This document shows positions 29,018 through 39,263 of a DNA stretch of 64,000 bases, piece after piece; the stretch's first letter is position 1; each line of letters opens with the position of its first letter. The position numbers and the translations under genes were made by a program. The notes under the pieces are model-generated. The model was given only the letters and a program-made list of their open reading frames with translations. It searched no databases and was not told where the DNA came from. Origin of the DNA: Lepidodermella squamata (taxonomy: Eukaryota > Gastrotricha). Location: NCBI GenBank assembly GCA_047495785.1, contig JBLDXI010000063.1, positions 1-64,000 on the forward strand, read 5' to 3'.

Positions 29018-30622
29018 TTAATCAATAACATTTTCTGCATTTTCCCATGTGGGTTTGTCATAACCCGACCATTTTGTTAAAACCAACTCTTTTCCTTTAA
29101 CTTTCTTCCTATCCAAAATTTTCTCAACTCTATACACGTCATCTACCTGCTGTTTCGATTTTTGCATTTCTTGCTCGTAAAAACTACCGAAAACAGGCTC
29201 GCCGTCCATTGCCTCTATCTGGTATGTTCTCGGATATGTGTCATTTATTTTTACAACTCGCAATAGTTCTTCGCTCCATGAAGGGTGATACCCCTTTTCG
29301 AATGCGCCTTTTACGCGGCTTATCCTAATCACGTCACCCAGCGCAAATTTCGGCTTTTCTAATTTGTCTTCTCGTTCCGGGGGATTCAGCCTAGAATGGA
29401 CTTTGTTGTGGTTTTTGGGATCGCTGGCCTCGATGGGAGTCATTCCTATCGACCGATGCAGAGAATTATTATAATCACTGACCAAGCTATCGAGCATGTC
29501 AACCCAGTTACGGGTGTTGTCCAGTGTGAACCTTTTCCACATCTTGGTTTTCAAAGTTCGGTTGAACCTTTCTATTATGGGATTGTGAAAATTCTCATAA
29601 GTCGAATACCTGTTAACATTATTAGCTTTTAGCCATTTCGTGAACACAGCATTGTAAAATTCACTGCCTTGATCTACCCAAATATTTTTGGGCTTCCTGT
29701 TGCTTTCTCGGACCACAGACAAAAATGCATCAAAAACATTTTTCGCATCCTTGCTCTTAAGTGCGACAGCCCACGCATATTTGGAAAAGCAATCTATAAT
29801 CGTGAGTAAATACTTATGCTGATTATTTTCTTCGGATAAATCGCTCAGAAACACGATATCCATGCCCCAGGTTTCGTCGATGTCGTGAATATACACTCGC
29901 CTGCGGGGAAAATGCTTCCGGGCCGGTTTGTGAAGTTCCTCGGACAGAACGTGGAATTTGACTTTGCTTAAGCTTTGATCTGCATCCGTCTCTTTTTTCG
30001 ACGCTGGGACTGCTTGCGTTGTTTTGACGCCGCTTTCTGCTTTTTTCCTTGATCGTTTTGGTTGCGGAACCTCGCCGATATATTTTGTTCCAGTATAATC
30101 GACAGGTTTCCTTTGCCGCAATTCGTATCCTTCTCCGCAGCACTCGCGTTCTTGAGGCGGAAGCTCATGGCCCGTCAGCCCTTGACCTTGACCGCCATGG
30201 AACTCGCCTTCCCGACTGGAAAGCTCGTATACTGTAGGCACTCGGCCCCCATGGAATCTATCGGCTAAGCCTCCTTCGTGAAAGGTTTTGAAAACGAAGG
30301 CAGCCATGGCTCTCTCGTATCCGTTTTTAGAATCGTCGTTGGCTATCTTGAAAGCTTCTTCGGCTAGAAGTCTGTCTGCTCTTGTCCGCATTTCTCGATC
30401 TTTAAATTTCCAATAGTAATAGTCGTGAGTTTTAGCTGCTTTGTCCAAATCATTGATTCCCTCATATCCTTCCTTCATGCGCTGGACGAAATTTGTACCT
30501 GGCCCAGCGTAACTGTATTTCTGCGTGTTGTTGAATGATCCGTTGGGACGATGCTCCCCTTTGAACGGGTAAGAGGGAAGATGCAATTCTACCGGCAAGT
30601 TATTGATAATTCCGTCGAACAT
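29018..30622 (-). CDS. int: PLA2-like domain / integrase / chromodomain fusion protein
   Basis: One open frame of 534 codons holds three modules. Residues about 36-75 match the catalytic core of a parvovirus-capsid-type phospholipase A2: a calcium-loop YAGPG (38-42) and an HDYYY pattern (66-70) that fits HDxxY. A Gly/Arg/Lys-rich linker follows. Residues about 225-400 are the Polinton integrase: an upstream segment HKPARKHFPRR, then catalytic D255, D317 and E351 in WGMD, WVDQGSEF and IIERFNRT contexts. Residues about 496-534 form a chromodomain (YRVEKILD...LTKWSGYDKPTWE), which in other integrases can guide target choice to chromatin. The gene is convergent with the small ORF at 28612 and divergent from the ATPase at 30669, with starts 47 bp apart. 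The integrase and chromodomain are sure. The PLA2 call rests on two short motifs; its lipase activity and whether the protein is cleaved are unknown. Confidence 0.93.
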   Translation of the reverse strand: MFDGIINNLPVELHLPSYPFKGEHRPNGSFNNTQKYSYAGPGTNFVQRMKEGYEGINDLDKAAKTHDYYYWKFKDREMRTRADRLLAEEAFKIANDDSKNGYERAMAAFVFKTFHEGGLADRFHGGRVPTVYELSSREGEFHGGQGQGLTGHELPPQERECCGEGYELRQRKPVDYTGTKYIGEVPQPKRSRKKAESGVKTTQAVPASKKETDADQSLSKVKFHVLSEELHKPARKHFPRRRVYIHDIDETWGMDIVFLSDLSEENNQHKYLLTIIDCFSKYAWAVALKSKDAKNVFDAFLSVVRESNRKPKNIWVDQGSEFYNAVFTKWLKANNVNRYSTYENFHNPIIERFNRTLKTKMWKRFTLDNTRNWVDMLDSLVSDYNNSLHRSIGMTPIEASDPKNHNKVHSRLNPPEREDKLEKPKFALGDVIRISRVKGAFEKGYHPSWSEELLRVVKINDTYPRTYQIEAMDGEPVFGSFYEQEMQKSKQQVDDVYRVEKILDRKKVKGKELVLTKWSGYDKPTWENAENVID

Positions 30623-30668
30623 TTCACAATGCTTATAACAGCATTAGAAATTTCTAACCTGAATTAAA

Positions 30669-31391
30669 ATGATCAATTTTGATGAAATAATTCCAAAAAG
30701 CGAGTCTAAGCCACTCAATATTTCCCCTTTTTACCCGCAGCATTGTTTCCGAACAATTATTATCGGTCCAAGTAATAGCGGGAAAACTAATGATTTGCTC
30801 AATATCATCCATCATTCTGTTTTTCATAAGCTGCACATTTACTCTAAAACCTTGGATGAAGACAAGTACCAGTTTTTGATAAATTTGCAGAAAGCTAAAG
30901 AAGCCGAGTTGAAAATGAAAGGGGTAAACGAGTCACTTATCCACTTTTCCACTGATATAGCGGATGTCGTGCCCCTTGATAAGCTTGACAAGAAGTATCA
31001 GCACTTGTATGTCTTTGATGACATTTGTTTGGAAAATGCTAAAAACCAAGAGAAATACATCGGCGATCTCTACATCAGGTCGCGAAAGTACAATTGCTCC
31101 GTGGTTTATTTGAGTCAGTCATATTTCAAAATTCCGAAAATAATTCGCGACAATGCGCAGTTCATTGTTTTGAAAAAGCTGAATGATGGACGCGAACTGC
31201 AAACAATTCACAGAATTTATGCTGCAGAAATAGAAAAGCCTGGGTTCCTGAAAAAGTACGAATTGAGCGTTTCGTCCAATAATAATCACGGTTCTTTTAT
31301 AATAGACAGCGTGATAAAACATAAATTGCTGAAGCTAAGAGCAAATTATACGGGAATTTTTGTCAGCGAATCTGATTCAGCTGGGGCCTGA
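30669..31391 (+). CDS. atp: Polinton packaging ATPase (FtsK/HerA type)
   Basis: P-loop ATPase that in this family is thought to drive genome packaging into a capsid. The 240-codon frame shows Walker A GPSNSGKT at 33-40, Walker B YVFDD at 114-118, and a downstream motif with polar residues (VVYLSQSYFKIPKIIRDN) typical of A32-like ATPases. Length fits the family. The start at 30669 is divergent from the integrase fusion gene, so the two probably share a promoter region of under 50 bp. No break seen. Confidence 0.93.
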   Translation: MINFDEIIPKSESKPLNISPFYPQHCFRTIIIGPSNSGKTNDLLNIIHHSVFHKLHIYSKTLDEDKYQFLINLQKAKEAELKMKGVNESLIHFSTDIADVVPLDKLDKKYQHLYVFDDICLENAKNQEKYIGDLYIRSRKYNCSVVYLSQSYFKIPKIIRDNAQFIVLKKLNDGRELQTIHRIYAAEIEKPGFLKKYELSVSSNNNHGSFIIDSVIKHKLLKLRANYTGIFVSESDSAGA

Positions 31392-31627
31392 GCGTAATTC
31401 CCAAAATTCCCTGGTAAATTCCCAAACTCTCTCAATATTTCCGAGGCCGGATTTATTAACTTGCGTCGGAAATCGCAATATTTGCTGTTTTAAGCTGGGT
31501 TAAACTAGAGTGTTTTCCGTTCAAATGAGTCGAAACGGAATTTTTCCCATGGCCTGATACTCTATCTTGAATTCTTCAACACTGAACGCATTCGGTTAAT
31601 TCGGTAAAATCTGATCGAGAAAATCTA

Positions 31628-32794
31628 GTGGTAAACCAAATGCCGATCAAAGAACTCACGATCCCCGAACAGATAAAAATTTTGGAGCAATTAGATAGAG
31701 AAGAAAAACTGTATGATAAAAACCTCGCGCTTGCAAGTCACGATTCTTATGCGCTCAAGCACAAATTTGGGATGGAAACGGAACCCAGCCCGCTGACGGC
31801 CATGCAAACAGCATTCAACCAACGACCGACCACAGAAGCCATACGTAGTTTGCAAAATTCGATTAAAGAATTAGTTGTAAAAAAGAAACCACTAATAGCT
31901 AAACACGGCATTCCAACTATTTCTGCCTCAGCATCCCCTGTGGCTCTAAAAATCCCTAAACTCGAGTATGAGAGTCCTGAGAAAAGTAGGTTAGCCTCTT
32001 CGCGAAATTCGCAAGATGATGAGAGTGATCAAGACTCTGACTCGTCGAAGGAAAATGATGCTCAAGATGGGACATTTACCACAGACGAAATGAACACTAT
32101 CATCCGTCAGCATAATTTCCCAACAATTGAGCAAATTAAACAAGAGGACATAGAAGAAGCCGTAGTGAGTTTGGCCACATACAACAGACAGGTATTGGGG
32201 GCCAGGCTCTCTAGTCTCACACGAGCGGGGAAAAGAGATTCAGAAGACTATAATAGAATTAAGCGCGACATCGCAGTTTTGAGGAACTATCGCGAAACAT
32301 TAAAAAGCAAACAACTAGGCGACGGTTTCACTAAACCAATCCCAAAAAATCTCCAAAGGTTTGGGCGATTTTATGTACGCAAGGAAGACTTACTCGACGG
32401 GTGGCTCCGCGTCAGAAAAAAGAACCAAAGCAGAGTGTTTGATGAGCAAATTTCCGATGGTGTGAGAAATCTCATTTTGAAGCGATATGAACCGAAAAAG
32501 TACAAATACACCCAAGAAGATTTTTCACACTTCCAAGAAATTTGTCGTAGGACCGGATACCAACCGAAACCTCACTCCAACGTAAGATCTGAACTCGCAA
32601 TTTCTAGGCAGTCCGGTTCTGCGCTTTTTGTGACCTTACAGGATGCGCAAAAGCGTATGCTGCATTGTTTAGGAGAAATTAAAGCAGGTAATAACAATGA
32701 AGCCATTAGGAACGAATTGGTGTCTATAGCGGATTTGTTGTTGAAGCATGGAAAAATAACGAAGGAAGAATACACAACAGTTTGTAGTATATAG
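31628..32794 (+). CDS. Polinton protein of unknown function, 388 aa
   Basis: The frame opens with a non-ATG codon at 31628; the first ATG (31641) starts about five codons in and is the likelier start. The protein has a helical N-terminal part, an acidic Ser/Asp-rich linker near 128-145, a basic central region, and a C-terminal segment (about 340-388) of the pattern LxxLGxIxAGN...LxxHGxIxxEEY. I recall that C-terminal pattern in other Polinton proteins, but no function. Position between the ATPase and the minor capsid gene suggests a role in the particle or packaging; that is inference. Confidence 0.75.
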   Translation: MVNQMPIKELTIPEQIKILEQLDREEKLYDKNLALASHDSYALKHKFGMETEPSPLTAMQTAFNQRPTTEAIRSLQNSIKELVVKKKPLIAKHGIPTISASASPVALKIPKLEYESPEKSRLASSRNSQDDESDQDSDSSKENDAQDGTFTTDEMNTIIRQHNFPTIEQIKQEDIEEAVVSLATYNRQVLGARLSSLTRAGKRDSEDYNRIKRDIAVLRNYRETLKSKQLGDGFTKPIPKNLQRFGRFYVRKEDLLDGWLRVRKKNQSRVFDEQISDGVRNLILKRYEPKKYKYTQEDFSHFQEICRRTGYQPKPHSNVRSELAISRQSGSALFVTLQDAQKRMLHCLGEIKAGNNNEAIRNELVSIADLLLKHGKITKEEYTTVCSI

Positions 32795-32818
32795 AGAATT
32801 ATCTAGCTTCCAAATAAA

Positions 32819-33565
32819 ATGAGTCTGAATCCAATTTTCTTACCCCTAGAGTATCTTTCAAATAATCGAAGTTCTCGAAATAACACCATCGACCGATACC
32901 TCAATGATAAAATAGACTTCACTGGAAGGCGAATTGCAGTTAGTTATATTCATTTCAGCGATACGTTTCACAATGTTTCTGCTCGATACGGAAACAATAC
33001 GTTGAAATACTCGCTGAACGAAGAAATATTCGAAACAGTTTTTCCTGATGGAACGTACACCTTCCAAGATTTTAACAATTATTTGCATTTCCAGATGAAG
33101 TTAAACGGACATTTTGCCGTTGACAGCGCGAAAGGAGCAGAAATTTTCGGCATCAATATTAGTGTCAACCCCGTATTCAGTTGCATTAGCGTTAGGATTG
33201 CGGAGAATTATCGTTTGATGGTAGAAACTGACGCTATGGCCCGGTTTCTCGGGGTCAACGTAGGCTCCTACGACCGCGATTTCAATTCTCAAAACGTCCC
33301 TGATGTGACTATGGGGCTGGATACAATGTTTGTTCATTGTTCCGTGGTTAATAATAGCGTCATCCCCGAATATAACACAGTTATTTTTACTTGCCCTATC
33401 AACAAAAAATTTGGGGAACACGTCAACTACATCCCGAACGAGAAAAGGTTCCTAATGTGCACAAACGCGAACACGCAGAATATTCGAGTCTGGCTCACCA
33501 ATCAAGAAGGAAACGAGATTTACTTTGTGGAAAATAGGTGGGGGTTAGGTATAGATATAATCTAG
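32819..33565 (+). CDS. Candidate Polinton minor capsid (penton) protein
   Basis: 248 codons, mostly alternating beta-prone segments with few charged runs, as expected for a single jelly-roll protein. It starts 24 bp after the preceding gene stops and lies two genes upstream of the capsid major gene, the usual Polinton neighbourhood. The first residues (MSLNPIFLP) and the pattern of short strands resemble what I know of Polinton minor capsid proteins. Assignment rests on size, composition and synteny, not on a diagnostic motif. Confidence 0.65.
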   Translation: MSLNPIFLPLEYLSNNRSSRNNTIDRYLNDKIDFTGRRIAVSYIHFSDTFHNVSARYGNNTLKYSLNEEIFETVFPDGTYTFQDFNNYLHFQMKLNGHFAVDSAKGAEIFGINISVNPVFSCISVRIAENYRLMVETDAMARFLGVNVGSYDRDFNSQNVPDVTMGLDTMFVHCSVVNNSVIPEYNTVIFTCPINKKFGEHVNYIPNEKRFLMCTNANTQNIRVWLTNQEGNEIYFVENRWGLGIDII

Positions 33566-33589
33566 TGCTTATCTAGTTATTGCTGAATT

Positions 33590-33907
33590 ATGAATAATCG
33601 AAAAAGAAAGCGCGTTTACATTTCTGGCCGAGGATTCGTCGACGTTGGTAAACACATTTTATCAAAAATAATAGCAGTATCAACTGAACCAGCCCAAAAT
33701 TTTGTCAAAGCAGCGCTGAAATCTGGTTCAGAAGCTGCGGGAGATAAAGTAGGAAGTTTTGTAGCAACGAAGTTGGCTGATAAAGTTCTGCCTAGTCATG
33801 AGACAACTAATCTTAAAGCCATAGAGGAGCTTGAGCGCAAAATTAAAAACAATATAACTTCATACTCGGGCTCTGGTTTCAAAAAAGTTGCATTTAAAAA
33901 AATCTAA
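33590..33907 (+). CDS. Small basic virion-type protein, 105 aa
   Basis: N-terminal RKRKR basic patch followed by a short Gly-rich GRGF segment and an amphipathic helix (about 17-35), then an Ala/Lys-rich helix. The layout recalls small adenovirus-type core or membrane-lytic proteins, but I cannot assign a family. It sits between the minor and major capsid candidates, 24 and 14 bp from its neighbours, so probably part of the same late gene cluster. Confidence 0.6.
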   Translation: MNNRKRKRVYISGRGFVDVGKHILSKIIAVSTEPAQNFVKAALKSGSEAAGDKVGSFVATKLADKVLPSHETTNLKAIEELERKIKNNITSYSGSGFKKVAFKKI

Positions 33908-34264
33908 TCCTTTGGTAAATTATGCTTCAACAAGAGATTGTTAATAACATTTTCGAGACTACTGAAATTCAAGATCGGGTCTTTGAGAAAAAGACATGGA
34001 CGGAAACGCCAGCACAGAATTTCACTCAAGATCAAAATTCACAACCCTCGAAATTAATATTTTCCAGCTACAACCTAAAAGACAATTATTTACTAGTCAG
34101 AGAGGGGTACTTGGAGTTTCAATTGCAAATTAAAAGGAAGAATGGAGCCGCGTTCGTGAATACTGACAAGTATGCCATTCGGAATCACGTGTTGAGCCTG
34201 TTTGACAATATTGAAGTTCAAATCGTTCGTGGCGCGGAAGAACCAGCACTTTAGGCAAAAAAAC

Positions 34265-34535
34265 TCGTGTACACAAGAGTACAGTATATTTATTCTGTAC
34301 AAACTGGTACAGTTTTGATGGCCGTAAATGTCAGTACAGCTCATTCGACTGTAGATTGAGTACAGTTGACCAGGCTGTATGTTAGATGTACAGCGTTTCA
34401 TTCCTGTATCATGGCGTACAGCTCATTGAGCTGTACGCCCAAGTACAGTCGAATGCAACGTACATGCTGAGTACAGGAGTGACAGCCGTAATGACTGTGT
34501 ACGGTTCGTCTAAACCGTACACGAGAGTACAGGAG
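34265..34535. repeat. Left subterminal GTAC-palindrome cluster
   Basis: More than ten GTAC-centred motifs of the form GTACAG/CTGTAC in 270 bp, just inside the left end, including the palindrome GTACAGCTCATTGAGCTGTAC at about 34424-34437. They mirror the right-end cluster and are candidate transposase-binding sites. Confidence 0.75.
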
Positions 34536-35074
34536 ATTCATTTTTATAACGTAGTCGATAGAAGTTACGGCCCGCAAACCCACTCACAATTAGATTGACG
34601 ATTTTGGTGAAAGAGTGAGAATCGGACGAATGTGCAGGTAATTAATTATTCGACGCGACGATTGCGACGCGACGATAGACGCGACGATAGACGCGACTTC
34701 CATGTTTCGTTGCTCACATAAGAAACTTGACAAATGATTTCAACCTCTACTCCACCTTCTCAGACAAATGAAAATTGGGCGTTGAGCAATAACGATTATA
34801 AGTAAGTTGTTTCCTTTTCAAACTCCTGTGAATAAAAAGTAGGACCGAAGTCACTTGTCACGTCTAATATTCGATAAATAAGTCATCGTTTTTGATGGTA
34901 ATAAAGCGCATTTTTAGCAGAAAGAGCAACTCGTGTCAAAATAAGGAATATAATCACACTTCATATTTCCTTCATGGTGACGATATATCCTATTTTTTCT
35001 TCACAGCCCGTTGCCGATATTACCATTGCAAACGATTGTTCACATTTTTCGTGATTTTAGGTAAATTTTCTGAA

Positions 35075-35988
35075 ATGACTGACTCAATAGTAAAAGTGAC
35101 TATCGGCGAGTCAAAGTGGGCACGTTGCGTTAGAATGAATAGTTCCGCGGAGAACCCTTTAGTATTTTTAAAAACGAAAATCTACCCCGTCTTCCGCAAC
35201 ATCTTTAAAGCTGACGACTATGGCCTTTTTTGGCATGATGGTGATCATTTCGTCATCATTGATGACGATGATGACCTCCTGCTAGCGTTTCACTTGAATC
35301 CAGAGCGCCTTCATATATCAGTCTTTTTTGGACGCTATCTCGAGGACCTAATGACGCTACAGCCATCTTTGTCGCAAAAGGTCGAGGACTTGACGAGAAT
35401 GATTTCAGGTATTTGTGAATATTTTTATCGAATATATCCTAGGTGGAAGTTCCTCTGATTTTCAAATTTTATGCTCAAAAGGAGAAAGTTTTCAGGACAG
35501 ATCTTCCTAGTTTAGGTTAAATGTAAGCTGAATTGCTGGAAAAATCGCAAATTTATCCCAGTTTTTCGCAGCGCTAGGGTTCAGATTGTTTATGCATATT
35601 TCTTTAATTAAATGTCTCTAATTTTGCATAAGAATTACAAACCGAACCTAAGCCGTCGCCGGCCCAGACGCCTTTCAATGCGCCACCTCTGAGTTTAGGT
35701 GCGTCACAGTCTCACCTACCCATTGTCACCGGTACCAGTGGCTCCAGAGCGGCACCGCAGACAGTTGTTGATCGGACTGGGTCACTTTACGACAAAGTCA
35801 AGGAAGTCCCGCTCCTAAAGGCGGTTGCTAGGACAATGGATGAGCGCCGGGACCTTGGGGAGCCAGGCTACGTCAGGTCAACAACTGAGCACTTCCACCA
35901 AATACTCAAGGAGATGGGTACTTGCTTCGAAGAGTCCTTTGGGGGACGTACCGTCACTAATGTGATGAGCAAAATGAACCAATACAGG
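35075..35988 (+). CDS. PB1-domain protein gene of the nested transposon, two or more exons
   Basis: Exon 1 (35075-35408) encodes a PB1-like fold: IVKVTIG at the start, a long middle, then WHDGDHFVIIDDDDDLLLAF, the acidic OPCA-type motif by which PB1 domains pair. GT and AG sites at 35409 and 35631-35632 join it in phase to exon 2 (35633-35988), which encodes a Pro-rich linker and a helical segment rich in charged residues, ending at a GTAAGG donor. A third exon is uncertain: an AG at 36116 would continue in phase into the C2H2 frame at 36118. PB1 domains normally mediate protein-protein pairing in animal signalling proteins. A role as transposase partner is inference. Confidence 0.65.
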
Positions 35989-36117
35989 GTAAGGCAGTCC
36001 TAGTCTTGCTGAAGGCGTGGTTGCGAGTTTTTGTGAGGTTTTAAAATGGAATGAGGTGGAAATTACTTTAAATCTTCTTTTATATAACCAATTTCTTAGA
36101 GGTTTTAAAATATCGAG

Positions 36118-36489
36118 ATGGCCGCCATGGAACTTGATGAAACTACTGCTGAGTCTGAGTTGCGCCTAACGCGAAGCGAATGGCTTGAGTTGGAAAAATC
36201 TAAGAAAAAAACATCTAGAAGCTTGAGAGTCAAAGGCCAACGACGAGTTATGGGTAAATTTGTTGGGAAAAAACCTCATCGAATCGGTTTTCGCCGAAAG
36301 TGCCGCTTGTGCGATAAAACATTTTTCGATTCATCCGGTTTGAAAAAACATTTACAATTGTATTGCAAAAAAACAGGCAGCTTAGCTCTTACTGAGAAGG
36401 AAATTGAAGAATTGATTTATTGGTCAAAAAAAAATTATTTTGTCAAACAAAATGAGGCACCCAAGAGACGATCTAGTATGAAAAATTAG
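36118..36489 (+). CDS. C2H2 zinc-finger ORF of the nested transposon
   Basis: 123 codons with one zinc finger, CRLCDKTF...LKKHLQLYC, in which the second pair reads H-x4-C rather than H-x3-H, preceded by a basic stretch. It may be the last exon of the PB1 gene, a small gene of its own, or a 5' exon of the transposase gene that begins 62 bp further on. DNA binding is the natural inference. Confidence 0.55.
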   Translation: MAAMELDETTAESELRLTRSEWLELEKSKKKTSRSLRVKGQRRVMGKFVGKKPHRIGFRRKCRLCDKTFFDSSGLKKHLQLYCKKTGSLALTEKEIEELIYWSKKNYFVKQNEAPKRRSSMKN

Positions 36490-36551
36490 CCGATGAGAAC
36501 TAAAAATGATGCATATTGAACTTGATTATTGTTTATCTTTAGGACTTTATT

Positions 36552-38778
36552 TTGTCTACCTTAATAATGTCGAGCAATTCTCATTCTGATGTTAGCGCGA
36601 CTTGCTCGTCGTGCTTGGGCTCTGCTGTTGGCAATGTATTGAGCAGAATGCTGGACAACCTCTCAGTTGTTTCCGCAACGTCAACGCCTTCTCAAATGTC
36701 GAATATTTCAGAAATTTCGAATGCTGACTATTTGCCTTCATTCATTTGGCCGAAAACTGAAGAAAGTGACGCGACCCTAGACTCTTCCTCCGATATAGCT
36801 AGAAACTTGAAACCCGGTGAGCCAGATCGAAACGTCCTGTTTCCACCGCTTCGGCCATTTTTATTTTATCATTGCAAGTGCCCAAATCGTTGTAAAGACT
36901 ATTTTCCTCAGCAAAATGTCCGCCGGCTATATGACGCTTTTCAAAACAGCAATTTAGATGACCGGCGCAGCTTCATAATTCGCCAAGTAATACCTCGACG
37001 TGGTCCTTCGAAACACCACACTTTTCAATTCGATGGCGCGTTTTCGAACAAGGCTTCGGCCGGCAACATTCGCGTGTGTTCGAAGTTTTTCCACAGCGCC
37101 CTTGGCCTTTCCCCGCGCAACTTCGTCGAGTGGACTTTAAAGAATAAAATTGGCGATCTAGGTTTCGCCAAGCCGGATGAACGAGGTTGTCAGCCCAATC
37201 CTAACGCAATCTCAAACGAACAGTTTGATCACTGCTGCAGGTAATTCCTTCCGGTCGATTTATGAAAACATTTATTTGCAAATTATTACAGATTCATTGA
37301 TAGCTATGAGCGTGCACCCGGTCATTATGTCCGAAAAAATTCCAGAAAAGTTTATATCCAAGGAGACATAACGCAGCGAGAAATGTTCGATGCATATTTG
37401 AGGCACTTTTCAACTCTCTCAGCGGGCCTATACCCACTTGGCTTCTCTTCCTTCAAACGGGTTTTACGCGAAGCCTACCCCGAACTGTCTTTGAAATTAA
37501 CCAAGAAAGACAAGTGTTGCAAATGCAGAAAATTTAGATTGCGGCTACGCGAAAACAGAGTTGACGAGAGGCGCAAATCTATCTTCCAGGTGCATTTATA
37601 CATGAAGAACGCTGCTAGGCGAGCTTGCAAGGCCGATACGAAAATGGCCCAAGAGAAATCGGAGGTTGTCGTGATACAGCTAGACTATGAAAAAGCATTG
37701 TTAAGCCCGGCTATTTCCGATGCAAACTATCACTACAGGAAAATGAAAACTTGGAATTGCGGTATTTTTGCGATGTTTATATATATTTTAAATATATATT
37801 ATATCTGTTGCAGTGATTTATGAAATGGTGTCTAAGAATGCGTTTTGCTTCATGTCCGATGACATTGACCTTGAACACCCTGACGGTAGCTCCGCTGGAT
37901 CTGCGTTATATGCCTATATAACCAAGTATTTACCGGTTCACCATCCGAACTGCCGTACGCTGATCATATATAGTGACAACGGCACAGGGAACCACAGCAG
38001 CTACTTCGCAAACGCCATCATGTTCGCATTGGAAAACACAACGTCACAGCTCCAATCGGTCCATCACAAATTTTTCCAAGCTAATCATACAATGATGGTC
38101 GTTGACCATTGTCATTCGTAATTTATGAATAGAAAATTGGCCGTTTTTCAACTTTTCAATTTTGTCAGATTGATTGAGCGAAGAGGCAGCCGGCATTCCA
38201 TCAATTTCCCTACAGACTGGCGAGAAGTCGCCCGAATTTGTCGCCCTGAACAACCATTTTTCATTCACGATTTGTCTTGGGATGAGCTCCTGGATTTCCA
38301 CGGCGAGCCAAGCTTCACATCAAAGCTTCGGAAGCCAAAAAACTGGAGAATGAGCAACAACCTCAACTGTGACCTTTTCGGGATTGGAACCAAGCCTAGC
38401 ACAAAAAGCGATTATTTACCATGGTCGGAAGGCGTTTGGTTCAGATATCGAAAGGGGACGAAAGCTGTCTTTGTTCGAGACGGCTACGAAGCGAAATGGC
38501 CTTGGAAGATGTACAGTCTATCGAAAAATTCGCTCAAAAAAGTACCAGTAGGAATTCCCCCGAAACTGAGAAAGTCCCCTCTTCCACTCCCTTACCCTTT
38601 GATGGCTGACATGCTTGAGATGCTGAAGAACGAAATTATACCGAGGTCATATACCGAGAAGATTCTTGATCTTCCTTATCAGCCGTGGAATGGCAAACAA
38701 ACCGACAAGCGTGCAATATTTGAGAGCTTCAATGTTAGAAAAAATTCAGTGCCTTATGATTCAGATTTTGATGATTGA
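36552..38778 (+). CDS. DDE-type transposase of the nested transposon, four exons
   Basis: Exons 36552-37240, 37292-37761, 37814-38117 and 38169-38778 are joined by three introns of 50-52 bp with GT-AG ends. The lengths keep one open frame of about 690 codons; the first ATG is at 36567. Catalytic acidic residues are proposed in IQLDYEKAL (exon 2), IIYSDNGTGNHS (exon 3) and HSLIERR (split across exons 3 and 4). A Cys cluster (CCKCRKF) and another (CKCPNRCKDYF) look zinc-binding. The layout resembles uncharacterised proteins of hydra and arthropods with SDN and HSxIE motifs that behave as transposases. Phase-consistent introns suggest an intact, possibly active gene. Confidence 0.8.
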
Positions 38779-39240
38779 ATAAAAGATACCTAATTTCTAT
38801 ATTTGTATGATATAACATGAGTAGGAATCTATATTTGAGTGAAGCACGAAATATAGATCGAGTAAAGCGAATGAAACGAGTGAAATCGAGGCGGAGCGAG
38901 CCGGTAGGCGAGCGGAGACGAGATTTCACGAGGTGAATTAGTCGAACCTAATCACTAATCAGTCAATCAAATTACGTAATAGATAAAACCGCCGAATAAC
39001 CACTATACTTTGCGTTCACTTGCTGACGAAATATCGCGAAAAATGGGAATTTAAATTTGAGTAAACATTTGGATCGAAAATAATTGGTGGCATCCGCTAA
39101 GCTATAAGTCTAAGGTCTTCGCATCTGCAACTGCAGGGATCTGAAGCTGAACTGAAGGGATCTGAAGCTGAAAACTGCTATCCCGATCAAGATAAATAAA
39201 CTTTACCAAAGAATACGGCACAGACCATATACCGTACTTG
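38779..39240. other. 3' flank of transposase gene, no gene seen
   Basis: Non-coding region with GCGAG-type simple repeats near 38860-38930. Nothing else recognised. Confidence 0.4.
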
Positions 39241-39263
39241 AAGTGCGACATCGTCTTCTGTAT

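Noticed and set aside
29396-30268. Overlapping ORFs on the strand opposite to the integrase fusion
   Set aside because: Shadows of a well supported frame.
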